Of a stretch of DNA of 64,000 nt, positions 8,792 through 18,072 are shown in pieces. Every line of letters begins with the position of its first letter. The first letter of the stretch is position 1. The notes under the pieces were generated by a model. It made no database searches. It was not told where the DNA came from and was given only the letters and a program-made list of their open reading frames with translations. Source of the DNA: Thalassomonas actiniarum (lineage in GTDB: Bacteria > Pseudomonadota > Gammaproteobacteria > Enterobacterales > Alteromonadaceae). The DNA is taken from contig NZ_CP059735.1 in NCBI RefSeq assembly GCF_000948975.2, positions 5,330,603 through 5,394,602 of the forward strand. The letters run 5' to 3'. The position numbers and the translations under genes are program-made.

Positions 8792-10261
8792 TCAGCCCAT
8801 ACGGTAGTTAGGTGCTTCTTTGGTGATAGTGACATCATGCACATGTGATTCACCCATGCCCGCTGCCGTGATCTTCATAAACTGAGGTTTAGTGCGCATC
8901 TGCTCGATGTTGGCACAACCGGTTAGTCCCATGGAAGAACGTACCCCGCCCATTTGCTGGTGGATAATTGCCGCTACCGGACCTTTATAGGCAACACGGC
9001 CTTCAATACCTTCAGGTACCAGCTTGTCGGCTTCGCTCGGCTTCTGGAAGTAGCGGTCGCTGGAACCGTCTTTCTGGTTCATGGCCCCTAATGAGCCCAT
9101 ACCGCGGTAAGACTTGTAATAACGCCCCTGGTATAACTCAACTTCACCGGGAGATTCTTCGGTACCGGCAAACATACTGCCGACCATCACACAATGGGCA
9201 CCGGCAACTAACGCCTTGGCAATATCACCTGAGAAACGGATGCCGCCATCGGCAATTACCGGGATATCGGTATCCTGCAGTGCTTCTACCGCATTGGAAA
9301 TCGCGGTCAGTTGCGGTACACCAACACCGGTTACGATACGCGTGGTACAGATAGAACCCGGGCCGATACCTACTTTTACGGCATCAACACCCGCATCCGC
9401 CAGGGCTTTTGCACCGGCTGCCGTAGCAACATTACCGGCAATCAGCTGCAGATCAGGATAGGCTTTGCGAATATCTTTTACACTTTCGATAACCCCCTGG
9501 GAGTGACCGTGAGAAGTATCGATTAATAAAACATCAACACCGGCCGCCACTAAAGCAGCAATACGCTCTGTGGTACCTGCGCCTACACCAACGGCTGCGC
9601 CGACCCGTAAACGGCCTAATTCATCTTTACAGGCATTAGGTTTGCTTTCGGCTTTTTGATAATCCTTAACCGTGATCATGCCCTTTAATTTAAAGACATT
9701 ATCCACCACCAGGATTTTTTCGATGCGGTGCTCATGCATCAGGCTTAAGATTTCTTCTCGACTGGCGCCTTCTTTTACCGTCACCAGATCTTTTTTCATG
9801 GTCATCAGCTTAGAGACAGGTTTGCTTAAGTCGGTCTCAAAACGCAGATCGCGCCCGGTAACAATACCTATCAGGTTATTGGCATCATCAACCACAGGGA
9901 AACCGGAAAAACCCAGCTCTTTTGCCAGATCTATGGTGTCCTTAATGCTGGCATCCGGGCTAACGGTTACCGGCTCGGACACAATACCGCTTTCATATTT
10001 TTTTACCATAGCAACATTTTTTGCCTGCTCTGCTATGGTCATATTTTTATGAATAAAACCCATGCCCCCTTCCTGCGCCAGGGTAATGGCCAGGCGTGCT
10101 TCAGTGACGGTATCCATAGAGGCGGAAACCATAGGCACGTTGAGATTAATTTTACGGGTTAAGCGGGTTTTTAAATCGGCGGTGTGGGGTAGTACCGTAG
10201 AATGGGCAGGTACCAGTAGAACATCATCAAAGGTCAAAGCTTCTTGAGCAATTCTCAGCAT
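8792..10261 (-). CDS. guaB: Inosine-5'-monophosphate dehydrogenase
   Basis: This enzyme oxidises IMP to XMP with NAD, the committed step towards GMP. It has 489 residues, the normal length. The TIM barrel is interrupted by a CBS pair at about 95-205 ([23 protein letters not shown]). The catalytic loop [11 protein letters not shown] places the nucleophile at Cys305, and the flap motif [10 protein letters not shown] is present. It is the first gene of guaBA, and the product feeds directly into GuaA. A good promoter match lies about 50-75 bases upstream. Confidence 0.98.
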   Translation of the reverse strand: MLRIAQEALTFDDVLLVPAHSTVLPHTADLKTRLTRKINLNVPMVSASMDTVTEARLAITLAQEGGMGFIHKNMTIAEQAKNVAMVKKYESGIVSEPVTVSPDASIKDTIDLAKELGFSGFPVVDDANNLIGIVTGRDLRFETDLSKPVSKLMTMKKDLVTVKEGASREEILSLMHEHRIEKILVVDNVFKLKGMITVKDYQKAESKPNACKDELGRLRVGAAVGVGAGTTERIAALVAAGVDVLLIDTSHGHSQGVIESVKDIRKAYPDLQLIAGNVATAAGAKALADAGVDAVKVGIGPGSICTTRIVTGVGVPQLTAISNAVEALQDTDIPVIADGGIRFSGDIAKALVAGAHCVMVGSMFAGTEESPGEVELYQGRYYKSYRGMGSLGAMNQKDGSSDRYFQKPSEADKLVPEGIEGRVAYKGPVAAIIHQQMGGVRSSMGLTGCANIEQMRTKPQFMKITAAGMGESHVHDVTITKEAPNYRMG

Positions 10262-10309
10262 CGCAACATCTCACAAAAGTGGTGGATTTGGTGTAAATAT
10301 TGCCGAAGA

Positions 10310-10338
10310 ATTTTAACCGTTTTATTAAATCAGGTAAA
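10310..10338 (-). promoter_or_regulatory. Candidate promoter of guaB
   Basis: On the - strand, TTTACC at 10338-10333 and TAAAAT at 10315-10310 are spaced by 17 bases, giving a leader of about 40 bases before guaB. Motif match only. The rest of 10339-10506 shows no gene that I can support. Confidence 0.5.
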
Positions 10339-10506
10339 CTAATATTTGTTATTATTTGTCCATTATTGGCAAAATTAAAGCAAAAATGAAGCCAAAGCGT
10401 TTTTCAACGCCAAATAGCACGTCATTTAGCCGAGGAAATTTCTACCCGTTGACTAATAACCCAAAAGGATAATTGTATCTTCATTTTAAGTCACAGATAT
10501 AGCAAT

Positions 10507-10722
10507 CTATACCTTAAAGTGCTTTTCTAATTGCCTTAACTGTGCTGGCGACTTACTAATTTCTTCTTTTAGGTATTCTTTACATTCAAAAATTTACAGC
10601 AACCACTCCTCAATATCTTCTATATCAGTAACCGTTTCACTTTTTCTTAAACTGTCATTGTACTTAACTGCATCGTTAAGAGCACATAATATCGTTGCCA
10701 GCCAATCATCGTTTACTTGCAT
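10507..10722 (-). pseudogene. Broken immunity/antitoxin gene of a Tse2-like pair
   Basis: The frame starts at ATG 10722, which overlaps the TAA stop of the upstream toxin remnant by one base (TAATG), the usual coupling of toxin and immunity genes. It reads 42 codons, meets a TAA at 10596-10594, and then continues in the same frame for 28 more codons to a TAG at 10507. The full 71-residue product would be small, acidic and helical (LATILCALNDAVK, then KEYLKEEISKS), similar in size and character to Tsi2, the immunity protein of Tse2. No sequence homology to Tsi2 is claimed. The local DNA is more AT-rich than its neighbours. Confidence 0.6.
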
Positions 10723-11169
10723 TAACTTACCTCTTCTTTTTCAACCAAACCCGCCAACTCATTAAGCAGCATTTTAAAATGAAACAAGGGCATATCTCTT
10801 TCAGGTGTAGTGGGTTGCATTAAAGACAGGATTATATGAATCCTTAACTATCGCAAGCCCCTTAGGCAAGATAGTTCCCGCTGGTAATTTATAATACTGC
10901 CAATGCCCACGGAAAGTGTTAGGCCGGTCAAAGGTACTAACGCCTCTTGGCCTATGTCTGACATAAACTCTTCCATCTTTAATCCTTATGTCAGCTTTTC
11001 TAGGCGCTCCCCTTTTCCTTACTATTTCTGTTTCAACCAAATTAAATAGTGGCTTATCACTTTTTACTTTTCGGGCTCAATAAAGATCTACAGGGACATG
11101 CTCGCCAAAAAATTTATCTATGCTTCCAACTTCCAATAATACATCTTTAAGCAATTCAACATCTTCCAT
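10722..11169 (-). pseudogene. Broken Tse2-like ADP-ribosyltransferase-fold toxin gene
   Basis: From ATG 11169 the frame reads 30 codons ending VPVDLY, then an in-frame TGA (11079-11077), probably once CGA (Arg). It then continues as ARKVKSDK..., the 79-residue frame visible at 10801-11040, to NATHYT and a TGA at 10803-10801. A shift of frame there restores ERDMPLFHFK...EKEEVS and a TAA at 10724-10722. The reconstructed protein of about 148 residues has Tse2-type hallmarks: LYRA near the start, STFDR in the middle, and KDSYN...ATHYT near the end. Tse2 is a type VI effector that is toxic in the cytoplasm. No secretion genes are present here. Two independent lesions make the gene non-functional. 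Confidence 0.65.
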
Positions 11170-11312
11170 AATGTTTCCTTTTGCTTTTATGGCACAGGCA
11201 TAATGTTTTTAAAAATAGTCAATTTAACAAAGAAGTTAATTCATCAACCAGAGGACCAGCACCTGCCTCCAGTTATTTCTCCTTTGCCTGTCGCCACCGA
11301 GATAGCTAAATA

Positions 11313-12404
11313 CTATTGTATCACGACACTTTGCCCTTCATTAAGGCGCTCAGCGCCGCGAATGGCGACTTTATCGCCGTCAGCCAGTTCGCCGGTCACA
11401 CTGACCCGGTCACGGACACCTTCACCCACTAACACCTGCAGGCGGCGAACCTTGTTATCACTGTCCACCTTCACCACATAGGTGCCGTCTTTACGCAATA
11501 TCAGGGCGTCCCTGTGCACCGTTAATGCCGCCTCGGTATTTTGTACCGGTACGCCAACCTTAATCAGCTGGCCTGCGGTCCAGGCTTCATTGAGGTGCTG
11601 CGGCAGGGCAATACGCACTTCAAAGGTTTGCGACCTGTGATCGGCACTTGGGATCACCGCTGTCACGGCAGCGCTGACCTGCTGTCCGGTGGCGCTTAAG
11701 TTCAAGGATTTTCCTTTGCGTATATAAGGCAGGTATTTCACCGGCACATAAACCCGCACTTCCAGTTGTTCGGTATCGAGGAATTTAAGCAAAACATCGC
11801 TGCGATTGACATCGGTACCGGCACGGACCAAGCGCTCGGTGACCACGCCGCTGTATGGCGCCAATACCGTGGCCCGGCTCAGCTGATCTTCTATTTGCCT
11901 GAGTTTTAACCGGGAAATTTCAATATCCATAACTGCCAGGTCATATTGGGACTGAGTTTGATCCAACTGAAACTGCGAAGCGGCCTTGGTTTTCGCAAGG
12001 GTTGTTAACCGGGATAATTCATGCTGCTGGTAACGCATATTGATCTCTGCCCGCTTAATTTCCGCCCTTTGCTCTGCCTGTTGCAACTGCAAAGGCAAGA
12101 GGTCCATTTTTACCAGGACTTCTCCCTGCTCAACATAACTGCCGGGCTCTGCCAGCCACGCCAAACGGCCGTTGACGCCTGCGGTGATCTGCACATCGGC
12201 GCGGCTATAAACCGTGCCCATAAGATCAGCGGTGGCTGCCAACACTTCCCGGGTAACGGTATCAACTTTCACCGGACTGGCAGGGGCTTCTTGTGCCCAA
12301 CTCCAGGAGGATAAGGCACTTAGGGAAAATAATATGCCCGCGGCAAGTAACCGGGATGTCTTCTTATTTTTACTCTGATAGAAATATTGGCGTAACTTAC
12401 TCAT
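11313..12404 (-). CDS. RND efflux periplasmic adaptor (membrane fusion protein)
   Basis: This 363-residue adaptor of a tripartite efflux pump links the inner-membrane pump to an outer-membrane channel. A basic N-terminus and hydrophobic segment ending SSWSWA mark export. It is followed by a barrel-sandwich (VNGRLAWLAEPGSYVEQGEVL), a coiled-coil hairpin (about 110-175), the return lipoyl half (VLAPYSGVVTERLV) and beta-barrel and membrane-proximal domains. Its start overlaps the pump gene's stop by 4 bases in ATGA, so the two are translationally coupled. In this pair the adaptor gene lies second. No outer-membrane factor is encoded nearby. Substrate not predictable. Confidence 0.9.
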   Translation of the reverse strand: MSKLRQYFYQSKNKKTSRLLAAGILFSLSALSSWSWAQEAPASPVKVDTVTREVLAATADLMGTVYSRADVQITAGVNGRLAWLAEPGSYVEQGEVLVKMDLLPLQLQQAEQRAEIKRAEINMRYQQHELSRLTTLAKTKAASQFQLDQTQSQYDLAVMDIEISRLKLRQIEDQLSRATVLAPYSGVVTERLVRAGTDVNRSDVLLKFLDTEQLEVRVYVPVKYLPYIRKGKSLNLSATGQQVSAAVTAVIPSADHRSQTFEVRIALPQHLNEAWTAGQLIKVGVPVQNTEAALTVHRDALILRKDGTYVVKVDSDNKVRRLQVLVGEGVRDRVSVTGELADGDKVAIRGAERLNEGQSVVIQ

Positions 12405-15400
12405 GATGCGCTCCTGGACGGTAATGCTTGCTCCGAATGCAAAGGGGTTATATTGGTTTCTTGTGGTTCCCCCCCCTGCTGCTGCGGTTTTTGATCTTCT
12501 CCCATTCTCAATAAGCTTGGGAATAATACCAGGGTAAATATCGCACTTACCCCCATGCCGCCGACAATAACCGTCGCCAGGCCGCGGTAAATTTCACTGC
12601 CCACCCCAGGCATGATCATCAGCGGCAGCATGCCGAATAAACTGGTTAGGGTACTCATATAAACCGGCCGTGCCCTAAGGCGTACTGCCTGGGCTACCGC
12701 CTGTGTTTTATCTAAGCCCTGCTTTTGACCGTCACGGGTTTGATCGACCAGTAAGATGGCATTATTCACCACCAGGCCTAATAAAATGATGAAACCTATC
12801 ATGGTCAGTAAGTCCAGCGACTGGAAAGTCACCAGGTTGAGAATATTCAGGGCGATAACCCCGCCGGCAACCGCGAGCGGCATCACCAGCAAGACCAGCA
12901 AACTGTCTTTGGCGGATTTAAATAAGGCCGTCATCAGTAAAAATAAAATGATCAACGCCAGCGCGAAGTTTTTGATCATGTCATTGATGGCCGAGGCCAT
13001 TTTATTGGCATTACCGCTTAAAAGGATTGATGAATTGGCCGGCAAATCTTTATTCATCACAGGGAGCACTTTGTCATTGAGCACCTTCAGCGCTTCTTCC
13101 AGCGACATATTGGCCGGCGGCGACACCTGTAAACTGATGGTACGTTTGCCGTCCACCCGCCTTAACTGGGTCGGGCCTGCGGTGCGGGTAATATCGGTCA
13201 GCTCCCCTATAGTCTGGATACCGGCAAAAGGTGAATACACAGGCAAAGCAGCCAGTTCATCCGGGGTATGCCATTGCTCACCGCGCAGGATAACATTCAC
13301 CCTGTCGTTACCGTCAAAATATTCATTGATAAATAAACCGCTGGTATAGGCACGGATAGCATTGGCGACATCCTGGCGGGTCAGTCCCGCCTGGGTAATA
13401 CGCTGATCTTTAGGCACCAGCTTTAATTCCGGCTCAGCCAGGCTTAAGCCGGGGATCGGAAATGCCGTGGTATTGGGCATATGTTCGTTAATAGCGGAAA
13501 TACCGGCAGCGGCGAGTGCCATCAGGCGTTCGATATCCGGCCCTTTAATGTCGATATCTACGGTGCGGCCGTTACCGCCGCCGGAGACATTGATCATAGA
13601 CCCCCGGAACAGGAACACCTGGGTATCGGGCAAGTCATTAAGCACCTTGGTACGCACCACAGACATCAGCTCTTCGACCCGGGTGGGATCATCGGAATAG
13701 ATAAAACCGCCGGTGGCACCTGCGCCGTAAGAATAGAAGTTATAACTTTTAATCTTAGGCTCTTGCTCTCCGGACAAATAAGGCGCCAGGCGCTCTTTTA
13801 CCAGGTTAGCCAGCTCATGCTCGATAATTTCCACATTGCCCCCCGGGGGAATATTCAGGCTGAAAAAGAAACCGTCGATAGGCGCACGGGGCATAAAATC
13901 AGTTTTGGGCATCAGCATAGCGGCAACAGCGATCGAGCCCCCCACCAGCAAAGCAATCCAGACACAGCGCTTAATAACACTGTTGGTTAAGACCATCACC
14001 AGGCGTGTTAATTTATCCCAGTAGCCGGCATAGGGGTCTGCCTGTTCGCTGTCTTTTAACCAGAACTTACTGGCGATAGGCAAGATGCTAATGGCGGCCA
14101 CCAAAGAGGCAATCACCGCAATCGACAAGGTCAGCGCCAGATCTGAGAATAACTGGCCTTCGATGCCTTCCATAAAAAGAATCGGCAAGAAGATGGCGAC
14201 ACTGGTGGCGGTGGAGGCAAATAGTGCTCCGGTCACCTGCAAGGTGCCTTTCATCACTGCCTTATGGTTATCCAGCCCCTGGCTGCGGAAGCGGACAATA
14301 TTTTCCTGGACAATAATCGCGGCATCAAGCACCAGGCCGACCGAAAAGGCCAGGCCCGCTAAAGAGATCACATTGAGGCTGCGGTCAAAAATGCTCAGGG
14401 CGACAAAAGCCACCAGCAGGGAAATTGGGATAGTGGTGGCAATAATCAGGGTATTTTTCAAGCCCCGCAGGAACAGCCATAGGATGATCAGCGCCAGCAG
14501 GACCCCGAGTCCCAAATTGTTTTGCACCAGCTTCAGGGCATTGCGGATATGTACCGAAGAATCAAAACTTAAGTCTATGGTCAGACCGGCTTCTTTCATC
14601 GGCCCTTCGTTGAGCTCTTTGATGGCAAGGTTGATTTCATCCAGCAAGGCTACGGTATTAGCATCGTTTTGCCGCTTGACGGTGAAGTAATAAGAAGGCT
14701 GGCCGCTGCGCATATTAAAACCGAAACGATCAACCAGGGTATTTTCCACGGTGGCAATATCTTTAAGATAAATCGGCCGGTTGCCGCTGTAGGCCACGAT
14801 CATTTCGGTCAGGTTTTCGACACTGTATTTACCGGCAAAACGCACCGTATATTGCCTGCGGCCGACCTTGGCGGTACCGGCGGAAACATCACTGGCACGG
14901 GCCACGGTATTGCTGATATCACTGATACTGATCCCCAAAGAAGCGGCGCGCAGGGGATCAAAAGAAATCCTCAGCTCTCTTGGCCGCGAGCTGGCCAAAT
15001 TCACCTGTCCCATGCCCGGGATACGGGCAAATCTGGGCTGGACCACATCTTCAATCAACTTTTGGTATTGCCCCATGTCGGTGTCGGGATTACCCGGCAG
15101 GGTCTTGATCATAAGTGAGGCGGTATTCGGGCCCCCCTGGCCGCCACCGGCAGAAACCACAGGTTCAATCGCATCTAAAGGTAAAGGCGGCGCCTGGTTG
15201 AGGTTGTTGATCACATCCAGCATCGCTCTTTGCATGTCGGCGCCGACATCAAAGGTCAAAGTGATATTGCCAAAACCCCGCTGGATACTGGTGGTTACTT
15301 TGGTGACCCCTTGGGTGTTTTTCACCACATTTTCAATCGGTTCAATAATCACCGATTCCATTTCCTCCGGCGCGGCGCTGCGCCAGCCGGTGCTGATGGT

Positions 15401-15535
15401 AATTTGCGGCTGTTCGATATCCGGCGTTAACTGGATGGGTAATTTAAAAACACTTAACAGGCCAAAGACCATGACCAGGGCAACGATCACAATCACGGCT
15501 GCCGGGTTTTTTAAGGCGGTTCGGGTAAGATTCAT
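12401..15535 (-). CDS. RND efflux pump, inner-membrane transporter
   Basis: This is a 1044-residue proton-driven resistance-nodulation-division transporter with the usual two-fold repeat: 12 membrane segments and two large periplasmic loops (about 40-330 and 560-870). The TM4 region reads GLVLDAAIIVQEN, keeping one acidic residue where AcrB has two. The TM10 region reads GLVVNNAILLVDQ, with Asn where AcrB has its essential Lys. This fits the less-studied RND branch rather than AcrB itself. A Gly/Ser-rich loop (SAGGGQGGPN) and a polar C-terminal tail are present. It is the first gene of a two-gene operon with the adaptor at 11313. Confidence 0.92.
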   Translation of the reverse strand: MNLTRTALKNPAAVIVIVALVMVFGLLSVFKLPIQLTPDIEQPQITISTGWRSAAPEEMESVIIEPIENVVKNTQGVTKVTTSIQRGFGNITLTFDVGADMQRAMLDVINNLNQAPPLPLDAIEPVVSAGGGQGGPNTASLMIKTLPGNPDTDMGQYQKLIEDVVQPRFARIPGMGQVNLASSRPRELRISFDPLRAASLGISISDISNTVARASDVSAGTAKVGRRQYTVRFAGKYSVENLTEMIVAYSGNRPIYLKDIATVENTLVDRFGFNMRSGQPSYYFTVKRQNDANTVALLDEINLAIKELNEGPMKEAGLTIDLSFDSSVHIRNALKLVQNNLGLGVLLALIILWLFLRGLKNTLIIATTIPISLLVAFVALSIFDRSLNVISLAGLAFSVGLVLDAAIIVQENIVRFRSQGLDNHKAVMKGTLQVTGALFASTATSVAIFLPILFMEGIEGQLFSDLALTLSIAVIASLVAAISILPIASKFWLKDSEQADPYAGYWDKLTRLVMVLTNSVIKRCVWIALLVGGSIAVAAMLMPKTDFMPRAPIDGFFFSLNIPPGGNVEIIEHELANLVKERLAPYLSGEQEPKIKSYNFYSYGAGATGGFIYSDDPTRVEELMSVVRTKVLNDLPDTQVFLFRGSMINVSGGGNGRTVDIDIKGPDIERLMALAAAGISAINEHMPNTTAFPIPGLSLAEPELKLVPKDQRITQAGLTRQDVANAIRAYTSGLFINEYFDGNDRVNVILRGEQWHTPDELAALPVYSPFAGIQTIGELTDITRTAGPTQLRRVDGKRTISLQVSPPANMSLEEALKVLNDKVLPVMNKDLPANSSILLSGNANKMASAINDMIKNFALALIILFLLMTALFKSAKDSLLVLLVMPLAVAGGVIALNILNLVTFQSLDLLTMIGFIILLGLVVNNAILLVDQTRDGQKQGLDKTQAVAQAVRLRARPVYMSTLTSLFGMLPLMIMPGVGSEIYRGLATVIVGGMGVSAIFTLVLFPSLLRMGEDQKPQQQGGEPQETNITPLHSEQALPSRSAS

Positions 15536-15566
15536 TATTAATTCTCAAATCTATCATCTGCTCGCG

Positions 15567-15596
15567 ATTATAAAGAAACCGGGATGAATTTGAGAA
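15567..15596 (-). promoter_or_regulatory. Candidate promoter of the first RND operon
   Basis: A perfect TATAAT on the - strand (15572-15567) lies 18 bases from TTCTCA (15596-15591), about 32 bases upstream of the pump ATG. The -10 is strong and the -35 weak. Confidence 0.5.
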
Positions 15597-15680
15597 AAAA
15601 CAGGTTGAACGGCATTAATTCTACGGTGAAAATAAACTCTGTAACAAAGGGTTACAAATAGAATCAATCAACAATATTAA

Positions 15681-15753
15681 CAGTATTATCCCTAATAACC
15701 TGATCAGATGTGTCCATAATAACCTTATCAGTATTAGCCATAATCTTGTTGAT
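15681..15753. repeat. Three imperfect 24-bp tandem repeats
   Basis: Three units start at 15681, 15705 and 15729 (the last one 25 bases), each beginning CAG and containing CC(C/A)TAAT. They lie in the 268-base gap between the RND operon promoter and tldD and could be repeated operator sites. No other feature is seen here apart from the hairpin at 15757. Confidence 0.45.
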
Positions 15754-15756
15754 AAC

Positions 15757-15789
15757 CAGCTCCCGGCAATTCTAACATGCCGGGAGGCT
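15757..15789 (-). terminator. Hairpin after tldD
   Basis: TCCCGGC at 15761-15767 pairs with GCCGGGA at 15779-15785, and the stem extends outwards by AGC/GCT with one bulge. It is placed as the 3' end of the tldD transcript but lacks a clear T-run. Confidence 0.4.
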
Positions 15790-15803
15790 GGATAAGGGAT
15801 CGG

Positions 15804-17243
15804 CTATTGGGTGCCGCCTATGGTCATTTCATCAATTTTTAAGGTCGGCTGGCCAACGCCAACGGGCACGCTTTGTCCATCTTTACCGCAAATACCAACT
15901 CCGGCATCGAGCTTAAGATCATTGCCGACCATGCTGACATTTTTCATCGCCTCGGGACCGCTGCCGATCAGGGTGGCGCCTTTAACCGGCGAGGTAATTT
16001 CACCATTTTCTATCATATAGGCTTCCGAGCTGGTAAACACAAATTTGCCCGAAGTGATATCCACCTGGCCACCGGCAAAATTCGGGGCATAAATGCCTTT
16101 TTTCACCGACTTGATAATATCTTCCGGCGTATGTTCGCCGCCAAGCATATAGGTATTGGTCATTCTCGGCATCGGCAGGTGGGCATAAGATTCACGACGG
16201 CCGTTGCCCGTGGGGTTTACCCCCATTAAGGCGGCGTTATGTTTATCCTGCATATAACCTTTTAAGATGCCTTTTTCGATCAAGACATTATATTGTCCCG
16301 GCGTACCTTCATCATCGATATTGACCGAGCCTCTGCGGTTACTTATGGTGCCGTCATCAACAATAGTACAATGCTCGGATGTTACCTGCTGACCCACCTT
16401 GCCGGAGAATGCCGAAGACCCCTTACGGTTAAAGTCCCCTTCCAGGCCATGGCCTACCGCTTCATGTAATAGCACCCCCGGCCAGCCGGCGCCTAAAACT
16501 ACGGGCAAATTACCTGCCGGGGCTTCAATGGCCACCAGGTTGACCAGCGCCTGGCGCACCGCTTCTTCGGCATAAGCCAGATAGCGGGCCTTGCCGTTTT
16601 CGGCTTCAAAAAAATAACTATAATCGGTACGGGCGCCGCCACCTGAGCTGGCACGTTCACGTTTACCGTTTTCTTCCACCAGTACCGAGCAGTTAAGACG
16701 CACTAAAGGCCGTATATCCGTGCCATAGGTACCATCGGTTGCCGCCACCAACACTTTTTCATAAACACCGGACAGGTTGACGATTACCTGCTGTACCCGT
16801 TTATCTGTGGCGCGGGCATGGGCTTCCACCTCATGCATCAGGCTGATTTTTTGTTCCTGGGTCAAACTCGATAACGGCTCTACCGCGGCATAGGTCAGGA
16901 TCGGACTTTGCCGTTTAAATGCCTGAACCGTGGCGCTTTGGCCACTGTGGGCTATGCCCTTGGCGGCATCCGCAGCCAGCTGCAGGGCCCGCTCGGAAAT
17001 ATCGTCGGAATAGGAAAACCCGGTTTTTTCACCGGAAATCGCCCTGACACCGACACCACGCTCAATGTTATAAGAACCTTCCCTGACAATGCCGTCTTCA
17101 AGCATCCAGGATTCATGCTGGCTCGCCTGAAAATACAAATCGGCATAATCAATTTGTTTTTGCTGAAAACTTTTCAGGATTTTGGTTAACACGGCTTCAT
17201 CAATCTGACTATCGCCTAAGAGCTCCTGCTCAACATTATTCAT
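15804..17243 (-). CDS. tldD: Metalloprotease TldD
   Basis: This 479-residue subunit of the TldD/TldE (PmbA) zinc protease degrades unfolded peptides and matures some modified peptides such as microcin B17, and acts in the cytosol. The zinc motif HEAVGH gives His260, Glu261 and His265. The glycine-rich C-terminal part ([18 protein letters not shown]) is typical. It overlaps the upstream amidase gene by 8 bases and ends the long mreB-to-tldD gene run. The partner tldE/pmbA is not in this window. Confidence 0.96.
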   Translation of the reverse strand: MNNVEQELLGDSQIDEAVLTKILKSFQQKQIDYADLYFQASQHESWMLEDGIVREGSYNIERGVGVRAISGEKTGFSYSDDISERALQLAADAAKGIAHSGQSATVQAFKRQSPILTYAAVEPLSSLTQEQKISLMHEVEAHARATDKRVQQVIVNLSGVYEKVLVAATDGTYGTDIRPLVRLNCSVLVEENGKRERASSGGGARTDYSYFFEAENGKARYLAYAEEAVRQALVNLVAIEAPAGNLPVVLGAGWPGVLLHEAVGHGLEGDFNRKGSSAFSGKVGQQVTSEHCTIVDDGTISNRRGSVNIDDEGTPGQYNVLIEKGILKGYMQDKHNAALMGVNPTGNGRRESYAHLPMPRMTNTYMLGGEHTPEDIIKSVKKGIYAPNFAGGQVDITSGKFVFTSSEAYMIENGEITSPVKGATLIGSGPEAMKNVSMVGNDLKLDAGVGICGKDGQSVPVGVGQPTLKIDEMTIGGTQ

Positions 17244-18072
17244 AAGACATCAACTCTGTTTTAAATTGGTTATGCTCAGACACTGGAATGCTTTCGCGCA
17301 CCTTAACCAGTTCCTCACTTGAATATTCGGCAGTCGCCACGCCGGTGCCGGTTTCCAGGGAAGATAACACTTCTCCCCAAGGACTGATGATCATGCTATG
17401 GCCCCAGGTTTCACGGCCGTTTTTATGTATGCCTTCCTGATTTGCCGCCACAATAAAGACCTGGTTTTCGATGGCCCTGGCGCGCAACAGGGTCTGCCAG
17501 TGCGCCTTGCCCGTTACCCGGGTAAAGGCACTGGGTACGGTAATAATATCGGCGCCGCGGCTCCTGAGCTGACGGTATAATTCCGGGAAGCGTAAATCAT
17601 AACAAACCGATAAGCCGACATTGGCAAACGGGGTCTTGACCACTTCTACCGATTTACCCGCCTGGGTATATTTAGATTCAAAATAATGCTTTTCGTTATC
17701 CTGAACATGAACATCAAATAAATGAATCTTATCATAGCGCCCCAGCTGCTCGCCCTCAGGAGAAAAAACACAGCTGCTGTTGGTAAATTTATCCCCCTGC
17801 TCGGTTAGCGTCGGTATGGTGCCCCCCACCAGGTGGACCCGGTATTTTTGTGCCAGCTTTGCCAGCCCCAGGCGCAATGAACCATTTGCCACCGTCTCTT
17901 TTGCCAGGGTTAACTGATCAACATCCCGGGCGCCAAAAAATAAACAACACTCAGGCACGACCACTAAATGCTGCTTAGCAATCTCTAAGGACTGTAACTG
18001 CTGCTCTATGGCATCCAGGTTGGCATTAACATCCGGTACTGAGCATAACTGAACTGCTGATAATTTAACCAT
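17236..18072 (-). CDS. Nitrilase-superfamily carbon-nitrogen hydrolase (Nit1-like amidase)
   Basis: This 278-residue cytosolic amidase carries the Glu-Lys-Cys triad: Glu41 in VVPEC, Lys115 in RYDKIHLFD and Cys157 in [11 protein letters not shown]. The [11 protein letters not shown] signature is that of the Nit/YbeM group, whose best-known activity is hydrolysis of deaminated glutathione, a metabolite-repair reaction. That substrate is an inference here. The gene lies between yhdP and tldD and overlaps both by 8 bases, so the three are one transcriptional unit. This order recurs in related gammaproteobacteria. Confidence 0.9.
   Translation of the reverse strand: MVKLSAVQLCSVPDVNANLDAIEQQLQSLEIAKQHLVVVPECCLFFGARDVDQLTLAKETVANGSLRLGLAKLAQKYRVHLVGGTIPTLTEQGDKFTNSSCVFSPEGEQLGRYDKIHLFDVHVQDNEKHYFESKYTQAGKSVEVVKTPFANVGLSVCYDLRFPELYRQLRSRGADIITVPSAFTRVTGKAHWQTLLRARAIENQVFIVAANQEGIHKNGRETWGHSMIISPWGEVLSSLETGTGVATAEYSSEELVKVRESIPVSEHNQFKTELMSYE

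Noticed and set aside
10801-11040. 79-residue ORF as an intact small gene
   Set aside because: The same frame continues upstream through a TGA and the family-like sequence continues downstream after a frameshift, so it is an inner fragment of a broken gene.
13481-13990. 169-residue + strand ORF inside the RND pump gene
   Set aside because: A shadow frame of the conserved pump gene on the other strand, with atypical composition.
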